64,000 nucleotides of DNA from Roseitalea porphyridii (GCF_004331955.1 NZ_CP036532.1:1054001-1118000), one strand, 5' to 3'; shown: positions 9,301 through 19,291, numbered from the stretch's first letter. Made by a program: numbers and translations. The notes: generated by a model not told the origin, from the sequence alone.

Positions 9301-9966
9301 ATGGCCGCTGCGCACGTTCTTTCCCGCCGTTCGACCCTCGCCGCCCTTGCCGGTGCGCCGCTCGCCCTTTCGGTGTTCGGCCTTCCGGCATTCGCCCAGT
9401 CGGCTCCTCAGCCGGAAGGCGAGGTCGACATGGAAAAACTGCTCGAGCCCGGCCCGCTTCCCGAGATGGTCAAGGGCGATGCCGATGCGCCCGTGACGAT
9501 CGTCGAATATGCCTCGATGACCTGCGGTCACTGCGCCAACTTCCACAACAATGCCTGGCCAGAACTGAAGGAAAAGTACGTCGACACCGGCAAGGCGCGC
9601 CTCGTGCTGCGCGAATTCCCGTTCGACCCGCGCGCCGCAGCTGCCTTCATGCTCGCTCGCTGCGCCCCCAACGACGGCTATTTCCCGATGATCGACGTGC
9701 TGTTCAAGCAGCAGGCACAGTGGGCGCGTGCCGAAAATGCCCGCCAACCGCTCGAAAACATCGCCAAGCTGGCCGGTTTTACACAAGAGAGCTTCGAGGC
9801 ATGCTTGACCGACCAGCAGCTTCTGAATGATGTCAATGCCATTCGCCAGCGCGGTGCCGAGGAATTCGGCGTCAATGCGACGCCCACATTCTTCATCAAC
9901 GGCAGCAAGTACACCGGAGCGCTCTCGGTTGAAGAGATGTCGGCCATCATCGATCCGCTCCTCTGA
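9301..9966 (+). CDS. Exported DsbA-family thiol:disulfide protein
   Basis: 221 residues: a twin-arginine-like signal (SRRSTLAALAGAPLALS, probable cut after AFA near residue 32), then a thioredoxin/DsbA-like domain with redox motif C75-G-H-C78 and a cis-proline loop (NATPTFFING). It should act in the periplasm as a disulfide oxidase or isomerase; the CGHC motif is shared with DsbA-type oxidases and protein disulfide isomerase. A clear CAGGAG site precedes the ATG. In rhizobia genes of this type commonly lie upstream of smc, as here. Confidence 0.9.
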   Translation: MAAAHVLSRRSTLAALAGAPLALSVFGLPAFAQSAPQPEGEVDMEKLLEPGPLPEMVKGDADAPVTIVEYASMTCGHCANFHNNAWPELKEKYVDTGKARLVLREFPFDPRAAAAFMLARCAPNDGYFPMIDVLFKQQAQWARAENARQPLENIAKLAGFTQESFEACLTDQQLLNDVNAIRQRGAEEFGVNATPTFFINGSKYTGALSVEEMSAIIDPLL

Positions 9967-9976
9967 GGGCCTCTGG

Positions 9977-10005
9977 GCGCCCCCCGGCCTGCATGGCGGG
10001 GGCGC
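9977..10005 (+). other. Hairpin in front of smc covering its probable ribosome site
   Basis: GCGCCCCC (9977-9984) pairs perfectly with GGGGGCGC (9998-10005) around a 13-base loop. The G-rich 3' arm is the only ribosome-site-like sequence before the smc ATG at 10011. It may limit smc translation; the tail has no T run, so it is a poor terminator. Confidence 0.5.
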
Positions 10006-10010
10006 TTGAA

Positions 10011-13000
10011 ATGCGTTTTGAGAAGCTGCGCCTGACGGGCTTCAAGAGCTTCGTCGAACCGACCGAATTCATCATCGAAGGTGGGCTGACCGGCGTTGTC
10101 GGCCCGAACGGCTGCGGCAAGTCGAACCTTGTCGAGGCGCTGCGCTGGGTGATGGGCGAAAGCTCATACAAGAACATGCGTGCCTCGGGGATGGACGACG
10201 TCATCTTCTCGGGCTCGGCCACGCGCCCTTCGCGCAACATGGCCGAGGTCTCGCTGTTCCTCGACAATGCCAGTCGCACCGCGCCCGCCGCCTTCAACGA
10301 AGACGACAAGCTGCAGGTCACCCGCCGCATCGAGCGCGAGGCGGGGTCGGCCTACAAGATCAACGGCCGCGACGCGCGCGCCCGCGACGTCCAGCTTCTG
10401 TTCGCCGACCAGTCGACCGGCGCCCGCTCGCCCTCCATGGTCGGGCAGGGGCGCATCGGCGAACTGATCCAGGCCAAGCCACAGGCCCGCCGGGCGCTGC
10501 TCGAGGAAGCCGCCGGCATCTCCGGGCTGCATTCGCGTCGGCACGAGGCCGAACTGCGCCTGCGTGCCGCCGAGACCAATCTCGAACGGCTCGACGATGT
10601 GGTCGCCGAACTCGAAAGCCAGATTGAAAGCCTCAAGCGTCAGGCCCGCCAGGCCAACCGGTTCCGCACGCTGTCGCGCGACATCCGCGCCGCCGAGGCA
10701 ACGTTGCTGCACCTGAAGTGGGCGCAGGCGAAGACCGTCGAGGCCGATGCCCAGTCGGCCCTGTCGGCCGCCACCGCTCAGGTTGCAGAGCGTGCGCAGC
10801 AGCAGATGGAGGCTGCCCGACTTCAGGCCATCGCCCAGAAGGCCCTGCCACCTCTTCGCGAAGCCGAGGCCGAGACGGCCGCCGCCCTTCAGCGCTTGAC
10901 CATCGCGCGCGACCAGATCGACGCCGAGGTCGAGCGGCTGGCCGCCCGCAGGCGCGAATATGAGCAGCGCCTCGAACAGCTCGGCGCGGACATGGCGCGC
11001 GAACGCCGGCTGACCGAGGAAAATGCCGGCATGGTCGCCGCGCTCGACGCGGAGAACGCCGAACTTGTCACGGCCGAAGAGGGCGAGGAGGCGCGTGAAG
11101 CCGAACTGGCCGGCAAGGTCGAGCAGGCGCGGCAGGCGCTCGAGAAGAGCGAGGCCGAACTGGCGCGGGCGACCGAGGCGCGTGCCGAGACGGCGGCCCT
11201 GCGTACCCAGCTCGAGCGCCGCATCCGCGAGACGACCGAACGCCGCGATCGGCTGACACGCGATCGCGAGCGCGCCAAGGCCGAATTGGAAGCGATCGGA
11301 GCGCGTATCGCCACGCTGGCCGACCCCGCCGAGAAGCAGGCCGCGGTGGAGACGGCGGATGCGGGCGTCGCGACCGCCGAGCGCGGCGTGAGCGAGGCCG
11401 AGCAGGCCGTCCAGACGGCCCGTGCCGCCCAGAGCGCGCTGCAGCCCGACCTTGCGGCCGCACGCGACGCGCTGTCGGCGCTCGAGGCCGAAGCGCGGAC
11501 CATCGCCAGGCTGCTCAATGCCGGTGATGCGGGCCTGTTTCCCGGCGTCATCGAATCGCTTGCGGTCTCCAAGGGCTATGAGACCGCGCTTGGCGCGGCG
11601 CTTGGTGACGATCTCGAAGCGTCGCTGGATGCTTCAGCCAGCGTTCACTGGGCCGGCGCCGAGATCGCCGAGGGCGACCCGCGCCTGCCGGACGGATGCA
11701 CGCCGCTTGCCGACCATGTGCGCGGCGCGCCCGCTCTTGCGCGCCGGCTGGCGCAGATCGGAATCGTCGCCGACGACGAGGAGGGGGCCGCGCTTGCCGA
11801 AGCCCTGCGGCCGGGGCAGCGGCTCGTCACGCGCGAGGGCGCGCTGTGGCGCTGGGACGGCTATCGCGCGGCCACCGATGCGCCGACCGCTGCCGCGCAG
11901 CGGCTCGCCCACAAGAACAGGCTCGCCGAACTTGAAGGCGAAATCGAAAACGCCCGCCAAAGGCTCGATGCCCTGAAGGCCGGCGCATCCACCGCCGAAG
12001 CGGAAACCGCCGCCGCCGTTGCGGCCGAAAAGGCGGCCCGTGAAGCCGTCCGCAAGGCGCAGGGCGACGCCCGTGCCGCCCGCGAGGCGCTCGCCGAAGC
12101 CGAGCGCGCGTCCGGCGAGCTGGCCCGGCGTCGCGCCGTCCTCGACGAGAACCGGCAGCGGCTGGACGCCGACCATGCCGAGGCCGTGGCGGTGCTCGCC
12201 GAAGCCGAATCCGCGCTCGCCGCCGAGCCGGATGTTTCCGGGCTCGACGCGGAGATCGGGCGGATCCAGTCGGTCGTCGCCACGGACCGGGCCGCGCTGG
12301 CCGAGGCCCGCGCCGACCATGGCGGCGTGGCGCGGGAGCGGCAGGCCCGCCGGCAGCGCCTTGCGGCGATCGAACGCGAGCGCGCCAACTGGGTCGCCCG
12401 CGCCGCCGGCGCCGAGCAACAGATCGAGGCGCTGGCAACGCGCGAGACAGAGACGCGCGAGGCGCTCGCCGCGATCGCCGATGCGCCCGACGAGCAGGCC
12501 GCAAGGCGTCGCGAACTGGTCCGGCAAATCGAAAAGGCCGAAAAGGCGCGTGCCGAAGCCGGCGACGCGCTCGCCCGCGCCGAGACCGAGGCGCGCGACG
12601 CCGACAAGGAAGCGACGGATGCGATCACGGCGATGGCCGAGGCGCGCGAGACGCGTGCGCGTGCCGAAGAGCGCCTTTCCGCCGCAAGCGAACGACGCGC
12701 CGATGCCGAAATCCGGATCGCCGAGACGCTCAACTGCGCCCCGCATGAGGCTTTCGCCGCGACGGGACTGGGGCCCGGCGAACCGCTTCCCGACATGGAA
12801 CCGCTGGAGAAGAAGCTCGACCGGCTGAGGGTCGAGCGCGAGCGGCTCGGCGCGGTCAATCTGCGCGCCGAGGAGGAGCAGACGGAACTGACCGAACGCC
12901 ATGCCGCGCTGACCGGCGAACGCGACGATGTCATCGCCGCCATCGCCGAACTGCGCTCGGCCATCTCGGCGCTCAACAAGGAGGGCCGCGAGCGCCTTCT

Positions 13001-13472
13001 GGCTGCTTTCGACGTGGTCCAGGACCACTTCACCCGCCTGTTCACGCATCTGTTCGGCGGCGGCACGGCCGAACTGCAGCTTGTCGAGAGCGACGACCCG
13101 CTCGAGGCGGGCCTCGAAATCATGGCTCGGCCGCCCGGCAAGAAGCCGCAGACGATGACGCTGCTTTCGGGCGGTGAGCAGGCGCTGACCGCGATGGCGC
13201 TGATCTTTGCGGTCTTCCTGACCAACCCGGCCCCGATCTGCGTGCTCGATGAGGTCGACGCGCCCCTCGATGATCACAATGTCGAACGCTTCTGCGACCT
13301 GATGGACCAGATGGTCGCCCAGACCGACACGCGTTTCGTGCTGATCACCCACAATCCGATCACCATGGCGCGGATGAACCGCCTGTTCGGCGTGACCATG
13401 GCCGAACAGGGCGTCAGCCAGCTCGTCTCGGTCGATCTGGGCACGGCCGAGGAGCTGCGCGAGGCCAGCTGA
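10011..13472 (+). CDS. smc: Chromosome segregation protein SMC
   Basis: Ring-forming ATPase that condenses and helps segregate the chromosome with ScpA/ScpB. The 1,153 residues show an N-terminal Walker A (GPNGCGKSN, 31-39), long Ala/Glu/Arg-rich coiled coils, a hinge around 500-620, a second coiled coil, the ABC signature LLSGGEQALTA (near 1052) and Walker B with ICVLDEVDAPLDD (near 1077). The ATG at 10011 gives the family start MRFEKLRLTGFKSF; an ATG six codons earlier falls in the loop of a hairpin. It is downstream of the DsbA-like gene and followed by ppdK. Confidence 0.96.
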   Translation: MRFEKLRLTGFKSFVEPTEFIIEGGLTGVVGPNGCGKSNLVEALRWVMGESSYKNMRASGMDDVIFSGSATRPSRNMAEVSLFLDNASRTAPAAFNEDDKLQVTRRIEREAGSAYKINGRDARARDVQLLFADQSTGARSPSMVGQGRIGELIQAKPQARRALLEEAAGISGLHSRRHEAELRLRAAETNLERLDDVVAELESQIESLKRQARQANRFRTLSRDIRAAEATLLHLKWAQAKTVEADAQSALSAATAQVAERAQQQMEAARLQAIAQKALPPLREAEAETAAALQRLTIARDQIDAEVERLAARRREYEQRLEQLGADMARERRLTEENAGMVAALDAENAELVTAEEGEEAREAELAGKVEQARQALEKSEAELARATEARAETAALRTQLERRIRETTERRDRLTRDRERAKAELEAIGARIATLADPAEKQAAVETADAGVATAERGVSEAEQAVQTARAAQSALQPDLAAARDALSALEAEARTIARLLNAGDAGLFPGVIESLAVSKGYETALGAALGDDLEASLDASASVHWAGAEIAEGDPRLPDGCTPLADHVRGAPALARRLAQIGIVADDEEGAALAEALRPGQRLVTREGALWRWDGYRAATDAPTAAAQRLAHKNRLAELEGEIENARQRLDALKAGASTAEAETAAAVAAEKAAREAVRKAQGDARAAREALAEAERASGELARRRAVLDENRQRLDADHAEAVAVLAEAESALAAEPDVSGLDAEIGRIQSVVATDRAALAEARADHGGVARERQARRQRLAAIERERANWVARAAGAEQQIEALATRETETREALAAIADAPDEQAARRRELVRQIEKAEKARAEAGDALARAETEARDADKEATDAITAMAEARETRARAEERLSAASERRADAEIRIAETLNCAPHEAFAATGLGPGEPLPDMEPLEKKLDRLRVERERLGAVNLRAEEEQTELTERHAALTGERDDVIAAIAELRSAISALNKEGRERLLAAFDVVQDHFTRLFTHLFGGGTAELQLVESDDPLEAGLEIMARPPGKKPQTMTLLSGGEQALTAMALIFAVFLTNPAPICVLDEVDAPLDDHNVERFCDLMDQMVAQTDTRFVLITHNPITMARMNRLFGVTMAEQGVSQLVSVDLGTAEELREAS

Positions 13473-13543
13473 TCGCCTTGTCGAAAAGACCGATGGCGCC
13501 CGATGGTGCAATGCGGTAACAAGGCGCCCTTGAGGAGGGCGGC

Positions 13544-16225
13544 GTGGACAGCAGCGTCACCAACAGGCTGGTCTATCCGTTCGCGCCGGGCATGACGCCC
13601 CAGGCGGCGTGCGACGAGACGCTGCTTGGTGGCAAGGGTGCAAGCCTTGCCGAAATGAGCCGCGTCGGCCTGCCGGTGCCGCCGGGCTTCACCATCACGA
13701 CGCAAGTCTGCCGCGCCTATCTGAGCACCGGCCGCACCTATCCGGAGGGTTTGCGCGAGGAGGTCGAAACGTCCCTTGCCGCCGTTGCCGAAGCCGCCGG
13801 CAAGACCTTCGGCGCCGGCCCCGACCCGTTCCTCGTCTCGGTCCGCTCCGGTGCGCCGGTCTCGATGCCCGGCATGATGGACACCATTCTCAATCTGGGG
13901 CTGAACGACGAAACGGTCGAAGCGCTCGCCGACCGCACCGGCGACGCCCGCTTCGCCTATGACAGCTACAGGCGTTTCATCCAGATGTACGGGACCGTGG
14001 TGATCGGCGTCGAGCATGCCCTGTTCGAGGATATTCTCGACGAGGCGCGCGAGGCGGCCGGTGTCGACCGCGACGACCGGCTCGATGCCGATGCGCTGCG
14101 GGCCGTGGTCGCGCGCTACAAGCAGGCGATCGAGACGGACATGGATGACCCGTTCCCCCAGGACGTCCATGACCAGCTCTGGGGGGCGATCGGCGCGGTG
14201 CTCGAAAGCTGGAACAACCCGCGCGCCGTCACCTTCCGCGCGCTGCACGCCATTCCCGACGAATGGGGCACGGCGGTTACGGTGCAGGCGATGGTCTTCG
14301 GCAATTCGGGCGACAACTCGGCCACCGGCGTCGCCTTCACGCGCCATCCCTCGACCGGCGAGAAGCGCGTGTTCGGCGAATACCTTGTCAACGCCCAGGG
14401 CGAGGACGTGGTCGCCGGGCTCAGAACGCCGGACCCGCTCCTGCCGAACGGCCATCAGGCGGGCCGGTCGATGAGCGAACACATGCCAGAGGCTTTCACC
14501 CAGCTTGTCCAACTGGGCGACAGGCTTGAAGCGCATTTCGGCGACATGCAGGACATCGAGTTCACCGTCGACGACGGCCGCCTGTGGCTGCTGCAGACGC
14601 GCGCCGGCAAGCGCACCGTCGACGCGGCCATCAGGATCGCCGTCGATCTGGCCGGCGAGGGCACGATCGCCCGCGACGATGCGGTGCTGCATGTCGATCC
14701 ATCCTCGCTCGACAAGCTGCTGCACCCGTCCATCGACCCCGACGCCAAGCGCCAGCTTTTCGCGCGCGGTCTGCCGGCGTCGCCCGGCGCTGCGGCCGGC
14801 ACGGTCGTCTTCTCGTCCGCCGCTGCCGAAACCGCGATGGGCGAGGGGCGCCCGGTCATCCTGGTGCGTCCCGAAACGAGCCCCGACGACATCCACGGCA
14901 TGGCCGCCGCCGAAGGCATCGTGACCACGCGCGGCGGCATGACCTCGCATGCCGCGGTCGTCGCGCGCGGCATGGGCAAGCCGGCGATCACCGCCGCCTC
15001 GGCGATCCGCATCGACCCCGACCGCCGCTCGATGCGCGCCGGAACGGTGACGGTGCGCGAGGGGGACTGGCTGACGCTCGACGGGGCCGCCGGCGAGGTG
15101 CTCCTTGGCCAGTTGCCAATGGTGCAGCGGCCGCTGTCGGGCGATTTCGCCACGCTGATGGAATGGGCCGACGGCGCCCGGCGCATGGCCGTTCGCGCCA
15201 ATGCAGACGGGCTCACCGACGCCGAGGCGGCGCTCGGCTTCGGCGCCGAGGGCATCGGCCTGGTGCGCACCGAGAACATCTTCCTTGAAGGCGACGGCCT
15301 GCAGGTCATGCGCGAGATGATCATGGCCCCGGACGAGCGCGCCCGGCGCTTCGTGCTCGAGCGGCTGCTGCCCGTCCACCGCGACAATTTCGTCTCGCTG
15401 TTCGAGAAGATGGCGGGCCTTCCGGTCTGTATCCGCCTGCTCGATCCGCCCCTGCACGAGTTCCTGCCGCGCGAGGCGGCCGAACTCGATCGCGTGGCGG
15501 CCGAAATGGGTCTTCCCGCCGACGAGTTGCGGCGCCGGGCGGACGAACTGCACGAGATAAACCCGATGCTGGGCAACCGGGGCGCCCGGCTTGCGATCTG
15601 CTATCCCGAAATCGCCGAGATGCAGACGCGCGCGGTCATCGAAGCGGCGATCATCGCCGGCCGGCGCAGCGATGCGCCGGTGGTGCCCGAGATCGTCGTG
15701 CCGCTGGTCGCCTACTATGCCGAACTGCGCCATCTGCGCGAACGGATCGACGCCATCGCCGCCGACGTGAAGGCGCGCCACGGCAGCGACATCAAGCATC
15801 TGGTCGGCTGCATCATCGAATTGCCTCGTGCGGCGATCCGCGCCGACCTGATCGCCGGTGCGGCGGACTTCTTCTCGTTCGGCACCAACGATCTGACGCA
15901 GACGACGCTCGGCATCTCGCGCGACGACGCCGCCCATTTCCTGTCGCGCTACCTCACCGAGGGCATCATCGAGCGCGATCCGTTCATCAATCTGGACCGC
16001 GAAGGCGTCGGGGAGGTCATTCGCATGGCGACCGACAAGGGTCGCGGCGCCCATCCGGGCATCGTCACCGCCATCACCGGCGAGCACGGCGGCGATCCCG
16101 AATCGATCGCCTTCTGCGAGCAGATCGGCCTCGATTACGTCTCCTGCTCGCCCTATCGCGTGCCGGTCGCACGGCTGGCGGCCGCCCAGGCGGCGATCCG
16201 CGCGCGACGCGGCGAACTGGCCTGA
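13544..16225 (+). CDS. ppdK: Pyruvate, phosphate dikinase
   Basis: Interconverts pyruvate + ATP + phosphate with PEP + AMP + PPi, usually for gluconeogenesis. The 893 residues cover the ATP-grasp domain (MPGMMDTILNLG, TGVAFTRHPSTGEK), the swivelling phosphohistidine domain (GGMTSHAAVVARGMGKPA, H469) and the PEP/pyruvate TIM barrel ending in DYVSCSPYRVP (C868). The GTG start at 13544 follows GAGGAGGGC. An alternative name is ppsA, but the overall order and the TSHAAVVARGMGKP motif fit PPDK. Encoded 71 bases after smc. Confidence 0.96.
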   Translation: MDSSVTNRLVYPFAPGMTPQAACDETLLGGKGASLAEMSRVGLPVPPGFTITTQVCRAYLSTGRTYPEGLREEVETSLAAVAEAAGKTFGAGPDPFLVSVRSGAPVSMPGMMDTILNLGLNDETVEALADRTGDARFAYDSYRRFIQMYGTVVIGVEHALFEDILDEAREAAGVDRDDRLDADALRAVVARYKQAIETDMDDPFPQDVHDQLWGAIGAVLESWNNPRAVTFRALHAIPDEWGTAVTVQAMVFGNSGDNSATGVAFTRHPSTGEKRVFGEYLVNAQGEDVVAGLRTPDPLLPNGHQAGRSMSEHMPEAFTQLVQLGDRLEAHFGDMQDIEFTVDDGRLWLLQTRAGKRTVDAAIRIAVDLAGEGTIARDDAVLHVDPSSLDKLLHPSIDPDAKRQLFARGLPASPGAAAGTVVFSSAAAETAMGEGRPVILVRPETSPDDIHGMAAAEGIVTTRGGMTSHAAVVARGMGKPAITAASAIRIDPDRRSMRAGTVTVREGDWLTLDGAAGEVLLGQLPMVQRPLSGDFATLMEWADGARRMAVRANADGLTDAEAALGFGAEGIGLVRTENIFLEGDGLQVMREMIMAPDERARRFVLERLLPVHRDNFVSLFEKMAGLPVCIRLLDPPLHEFLPREAAELDRVAAEMGLPADELRRRADELHEINPMLGNRGARLAICYPEIAEMQTRAVIEAAIIAGRRSDAPVVPEIVVPLVAYYAELRHLRERIDAIAADVKARHGSDIKHLVGCIIELPRAAIRADLIAGAADFFSFGTNDLTQTTLGISRDDAAHFLSRYLTEGIIERDPFINLDREGVGEVIRMATDKGRGAHPGIVTAITGEHGGDPESIAFCEQIGLDYVSCSPYRVPVARLAAAQAAIRARRGELA

Positions 16226-16230
16226 TTGGT

Positions 16231-16599
16231 CTACACCGTCATCAGATCGAACCAGGCGCGGGCGACGTCGGCGGCGTGGTCCAGACAATCGCAGCGCCGG
16301 TCGATGGTGATGGTCGACCCGTCCGCGCCGAGCGTGACGAAGGCGAACTCCGGCTCCGCAGCCTTACCCTCGCGCCATCCGGCGGCGGCGACGCGCTGCG
16401 CCTCGTCGGTTCCGAACACGGGCAGGTTGAACAGAAAGGCGACGCCGCAATCGGCGCACGCATTGCGCACGGCCGCTTCGAAGCCCTCGACGCGGATATC
16501 CTGCGCGCCGAGCGCGAGTTCCAGTTCGACATGCTTGAGTGCCGGCCCGCCGGCCTGCGTGCCCGCTTGCGCCGGGCGATCCAGTACGCGCGTATCCAT
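16231..16599 (-). CDS. Hypothetical protein with conserved-looking cysteines
   Basis: 122 residues starting at an ATG after a strong GGAGGAAG site. No family recognised. The product is soluble, with no signal or membrane segment, and contains NACADCGVAFLFNLPVFG and a C-terminal TIDRRCDCLDHAADVARAW. Four cysteines in CADC and CDC pairs might bind metal, but this is not shown. Reading frames on the other strand over the same bases lack ribosome sites. It converges with ppdK with a five-base gap between stops. Confidence 0.6.
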   Translation of the reverse strand: MDTRVLDRPAQAGTQAGGPALKHVELELALGAQDIRVEGFEAAVRNACADCGVAFLFNLPVFGTDEAQRVAAAGWREGKAAEPEFAFVTLGADGSTITIDRRCDCLDHAADVARAWFDLMTV

Positions 16600-16755
16600 C
16601 GTGCTTCCTCCAACGCCGCCCCCGGCAACCCTACACTCGGCGCGCGGCGTGGCGATTTTCTGGCATCGCCCGCTGCATTGTTTAACTTTGCACGACAAGG
16701 CGGTAACGCTGCGTGAGACCGGGGCGCCGACGGCGCCCGCCAACCGGGGAGCCCG

Positions 16756-17529
16756 ATGCTGCTGCTGACCGCCGATCTGCCGAGTCGCCGCGAATCGCGC
16801 AGCGCCCGCGCAGCGCTCTCGCTGGCCGTCTTCCTTCCGGTGCTCGCAGGCCTTTCGATTCTGGCCCATCGCGGCGGCGTGATCGACACCAGAGCCTTCC
16901 TCATTCTGATCGCGCTTTGCGGGCTGATCTGTCTCTCCGGGCTCGGCCTGATCGCGTTCGGCCTGCGAAGCCTTTGGACGCACGGAACGCGTGGCGGCCG
17001 CCGGCTGTCATGGGCGCTGTTCCTGTTCATGCCCTTCATCGTGCTCTACCTCGTCGCCGCCCTTGCCTATCTCGTCCGGCCGACCCTTGCCGATGTGTCG
17101 ACCGATCTGATCAATCCGCCCCTGTTCGCCTCGGAAATGCGCACAAGCGGCGCCAATGCATCGGCGCTGGTCGCCGGCCGGCTGCAAGACGGCTATCCCG
17201 ATATTCTGGGTGTGCGGTTCAAGGCGCCGCTCGACGCGACGCGTGAAGTGATCACGCAGGTCGCCGCCGATATGGGGTGGCGGCGCGTGCGCCAGCGCGG
17301 GCGCATCGGCGCGGACAATGATCTGTTCATCGAGTACGAGCACCGGACGCCGGTTCTCGCCATGCCCGTCGACATCGTCATTCGTGCGACGGACGAGGGC
17401 GAGACCACCTTCGTCGACATCCGCGCACGCATGCCGGACGTGCCGCACGATCTGGGCGTCAGCGCCGGGCTGATCGCACGCTTCATGGCCGATCTGGACT
17501 ATGCGATGATCGGCATCGCCGAGCCGTAG
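16756..17529 (+). CDS. DUF1499 membrane protein
   Basis: 257 residues: three predicted membrane helices (about 20-38, 46-68 and 88-108) followed by a soluble domain recognised as DUF1499 (PDILGVRFKAPLDATREVIT, EYEHRTPVLAMPVDIVIR, DIRARMPDVPHDLG). The family function is unknown. A GGGGAG site lies just before the ATG. The stop codon is seven bases from that of the convergent metallo-hydrolase. Confidence 0.82.
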   Translation: MLLLTADLPSRRESRSARAALSLAVFLPVLAGLSILAHRGGVIDTRAFLILIALCGLICLSGLGLIAFGLRSLWTHGTRGGRRLSWALFLFMPFIVLYLVAALAYLVRPTLADVSTDLINPPLFASEMRTSGANASALVAGRLQDGYPDILGVRFKAPLDATREVITQVAADMGWRRVRQRGRIGADNDLFIEYEHRTPVLAMPVDIVIRATDEGETTFVDIRARMPDVPHDLGVSAGLIARFMADLDYAMIGIAEP

Positions 17530-17536
17530 GCGTCGA

Positions 17537-18454
17537 TCAGGCCGGTCGGAAACGCCCGTTGATCGCCGGCGGTCCGTCGGTTTCGACCAGCCCGCGGGCG
17601 ACCATGTCCTCGAGATGGGCGAGAACCGAAAGCCCGGCGGCGCCGTGCAGGCGCGGATCGGTGTCGCGATAGATGCTCGCCACCATCGCCGGGATTGCCG
17701 CATCGCCGGCCCGGACCCGTTCGAGAATGGCCCGCTCGCGCATCTTCCGGTGCGTCTTCAGCCCGCGCACGAAGGCGATCGGGTTGTCGACCGTTCCGCC
17801 ATGGCCGGGCAGATAGCGCCGGTCGGTGCCGGCGCGGGCAGCCATCGTGTCGAGCGAGGCCATGTAGTCGGTCATCGCCCCGTCGGGCGGGGCGACGATG
17901 GAGGTGGCCCAGCCCATCACGTGGTCTCCGGTGAAGACCAGACCGGTGTCCGAGAGCGCGAACGCAAGGTGATTGGCGGTATGGCCGGGCGTTGCGATCG
18001 TCTCGATTTGCCAGCCATCGCCGTCGACGATGTCGCCATGGCCGAGCACCCGATCGGGTTCATGTGCGCGGTCGGCCGCGGCGTCGAGCGGATTGACCTC
18101 GCCGATATGCAGTTCGCGCGCCGGATGATGGGCGGCGGCGCCGACGATCTGCGCGCCGGTTTCATCGCGCAGCCTGCGGGCAAGCGGCGAATGGTCGGCA
18201 TGGGTGTGCGTGACGAAGATGTGGCTGACCGGTCGCCCGCCGATCGTCGAAACCAGCGCGGCCAGATGCTGTTCGCTCTCCGGGCCCGGATCGATCACCG
18301 CCAGCGTCTGCGAGCCGACGATGTAGCTGTTGGTGCCATGGAAGGTGAATGCCGACGGGTTGTCGGCCGTCACCCGCAAGACACCGTCGGCAACGGCGAC
18401 CGGCTCGCCGTGGCGCGGATCAAAGGCAAGCGAAAAGGAAGGTGTCGGCGTCAC
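17537..18454 (-). CDS. Metallo-beta-lactamase-fold hydrolase (LACTB2/glyoxalase II-like)
   Basis: 305-residue hydrolase with the binuclear metal motif THTHADHSPLARRL (about 82-95), ATPGHTANHLAF, FTGDHVMGW and PGHGGTV, plus a C-terminal winged-helix-like region as in LACTB2-type proteins. The substrate is unknown. The GTG at 18454 begins just before the conserved domain. A longer in-frame version reaching 18598 would overlap the start of bioY and leave no promoter, so it was rejected, but the exact start is uncertain. Confidence 0.85.
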   Translation of the reverse strand: MTPTPSFSLAFDPRHGEPVAVADGVLRVTADNPSAFTFHGTNSYIVGSQTLAVIDPGPESEQHLAALVSTIGGRPVSHIFVTHTHADHSPLARRLRDETGAQIVGAAAHHPARELHIGEVNPLDAAADRAHEPDRVLGHGDIVDGDGWQIETIATPGHTANHLAFALSDTGLVFTGDHVMGWATSIVAPPDGAMTDYMASLDTMAARAGTDRRYLPGHGGTVDNPIAFVRGLKTHRKMRERAILERVRAGDAAIPAMVASIYRDTDPRLHGAAGLSVLAHLEDMVARGLVETDGPPAINGRFRPA

Positions 18455-18576
18455 GATATTGGCCTGGGAAGCACGCGCGGGACTGTCTTGCTGGCGGTTC
18501 GGCCAATCGGTATAGGTGGCATCGGGGCGCGGCGAAAGCCCGTTATCTTCAACCCGACCCTGGGAGAACATCCGAC

Positions 18577-19155
18577 ATGGCAATGCCATCGAACGCACAG
18601 GCGCCGGTCTACGGCGCAGTCCCCACCGAAGGCGTCATGCGCCTCGTCGTCCTCGTCCTGCTGGCGATCGGTGGGTCCCTGCTGATCGCGCTGGCGGGCC
18701 AGATCAAGGTGCCGTTCTACCCCGTGCCGGCAACGCTGCAGACGCTGGCCTGCCTTCTCATCGGCGCCGCGTTCGGTCTTCGACTCGGTGTCGCGACCGT
18801 TGCCTTCTATCTCGCCCAGGGCGCGCTCGGCCTGCCCGTCTTCACCGGCGGCGCCGGCCTTGCCTATATGGCCGGACCGACCGGCGGCTTCCTGATCGGC
18901 TTCATGGCGTGTGCCGCTGCTGCCGGCTGGGCCGCCGACCGTGGCTGGAACGCCCGGCCCATGCTGATGTTCGCCGCCATGCTTGTCGGCAGCATCGTCA
19001 TGATGACGCTCGGTTTTGCCTGGCTCTCGACGCTGATCGGCGCCGACAAGGCCTGGATCGCCGGCGTGCAGCCTTTCCTTTTGTCGGAACTGACCAAGGC
19101 CGTCCTCGCCTCCGGCGTGATGGCCGTCGCCGTCGGCTGGCTTCGCCGCCGCTGA
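18577..19155 (+). CDS. bioY: Biotin transporter BioY
   Basis: 192-residue substrate-binding (S) component of an ECF-type biotin importer. Six hydrophobic segments are visible, with the family segment QIKVPFYPVPATLQTLA and the GPTGGFLIGF helix. No bioM/bioN genes adjoin it, so it either works alone at high biotin or shares an energising module elsewhere. The start follows TGGGAGAAC. It is divergent from the metallo-hydrolase and ends at a strong terminator. Confidence 0.92.
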   Translation: MAMPSNAQAPVYGAVPTEGVMRLVVLVLLAIGGSLLIALAGQIKVPFYPVPATLQTLACLLIGAAFGLRLGVATVAFYLAQGALGLPVFTGGAGLAYMAGPTGGFLIGFMACAAAAGWAADRGWNARPMLMFAAMLVGSIVMMTLGFAWLSTLIGADKAWIAGVQPFLLSELTKAVLASGVMAVAVGWLRRR

Positions 19156-19178
19156 CCGAGCACCAGCGTCAGACGATC

Positions 19179-19207
19179 GGCCGCGGCCCGCGCCGCGGCC
19201 TTTTTCT
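19179..19207 (+). terminator. Rho-independent terminator after bioY
   Basis: GGCCGCGG and CCGCGGCC form a perfect 8-bp stem with a six-base loop, followed by TTTTTCTTTG. Confidence 0.9.
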
Positions 19208-19291
19208 TTGCCCGGCTTGCACTTGCCTGCGACCAAAGTACAAACTGGTTCGCGATCGTCCGGCCCGCCCGGCCGGGACGCAGGAGTGTTC

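Noticed and set aside
13274-16288. 1004-codon open frame antisense to ppdK and the end of smc
   Set aside because: Shadow of two certain genes; composition is Arg/Gly/His-rich with no domains.
16276-16716. Plus-strand frame over the small hypothetical gene at 16231-16599
   Set aside because: No ribosome site, and the minus-strand frame has a strong one and a more protein-like composition.
18455-18598. N-terminal extension of the metallo-beta-lactamase-fold gene
   Set aside because: It would overlap the bioY start and has no family likeness.
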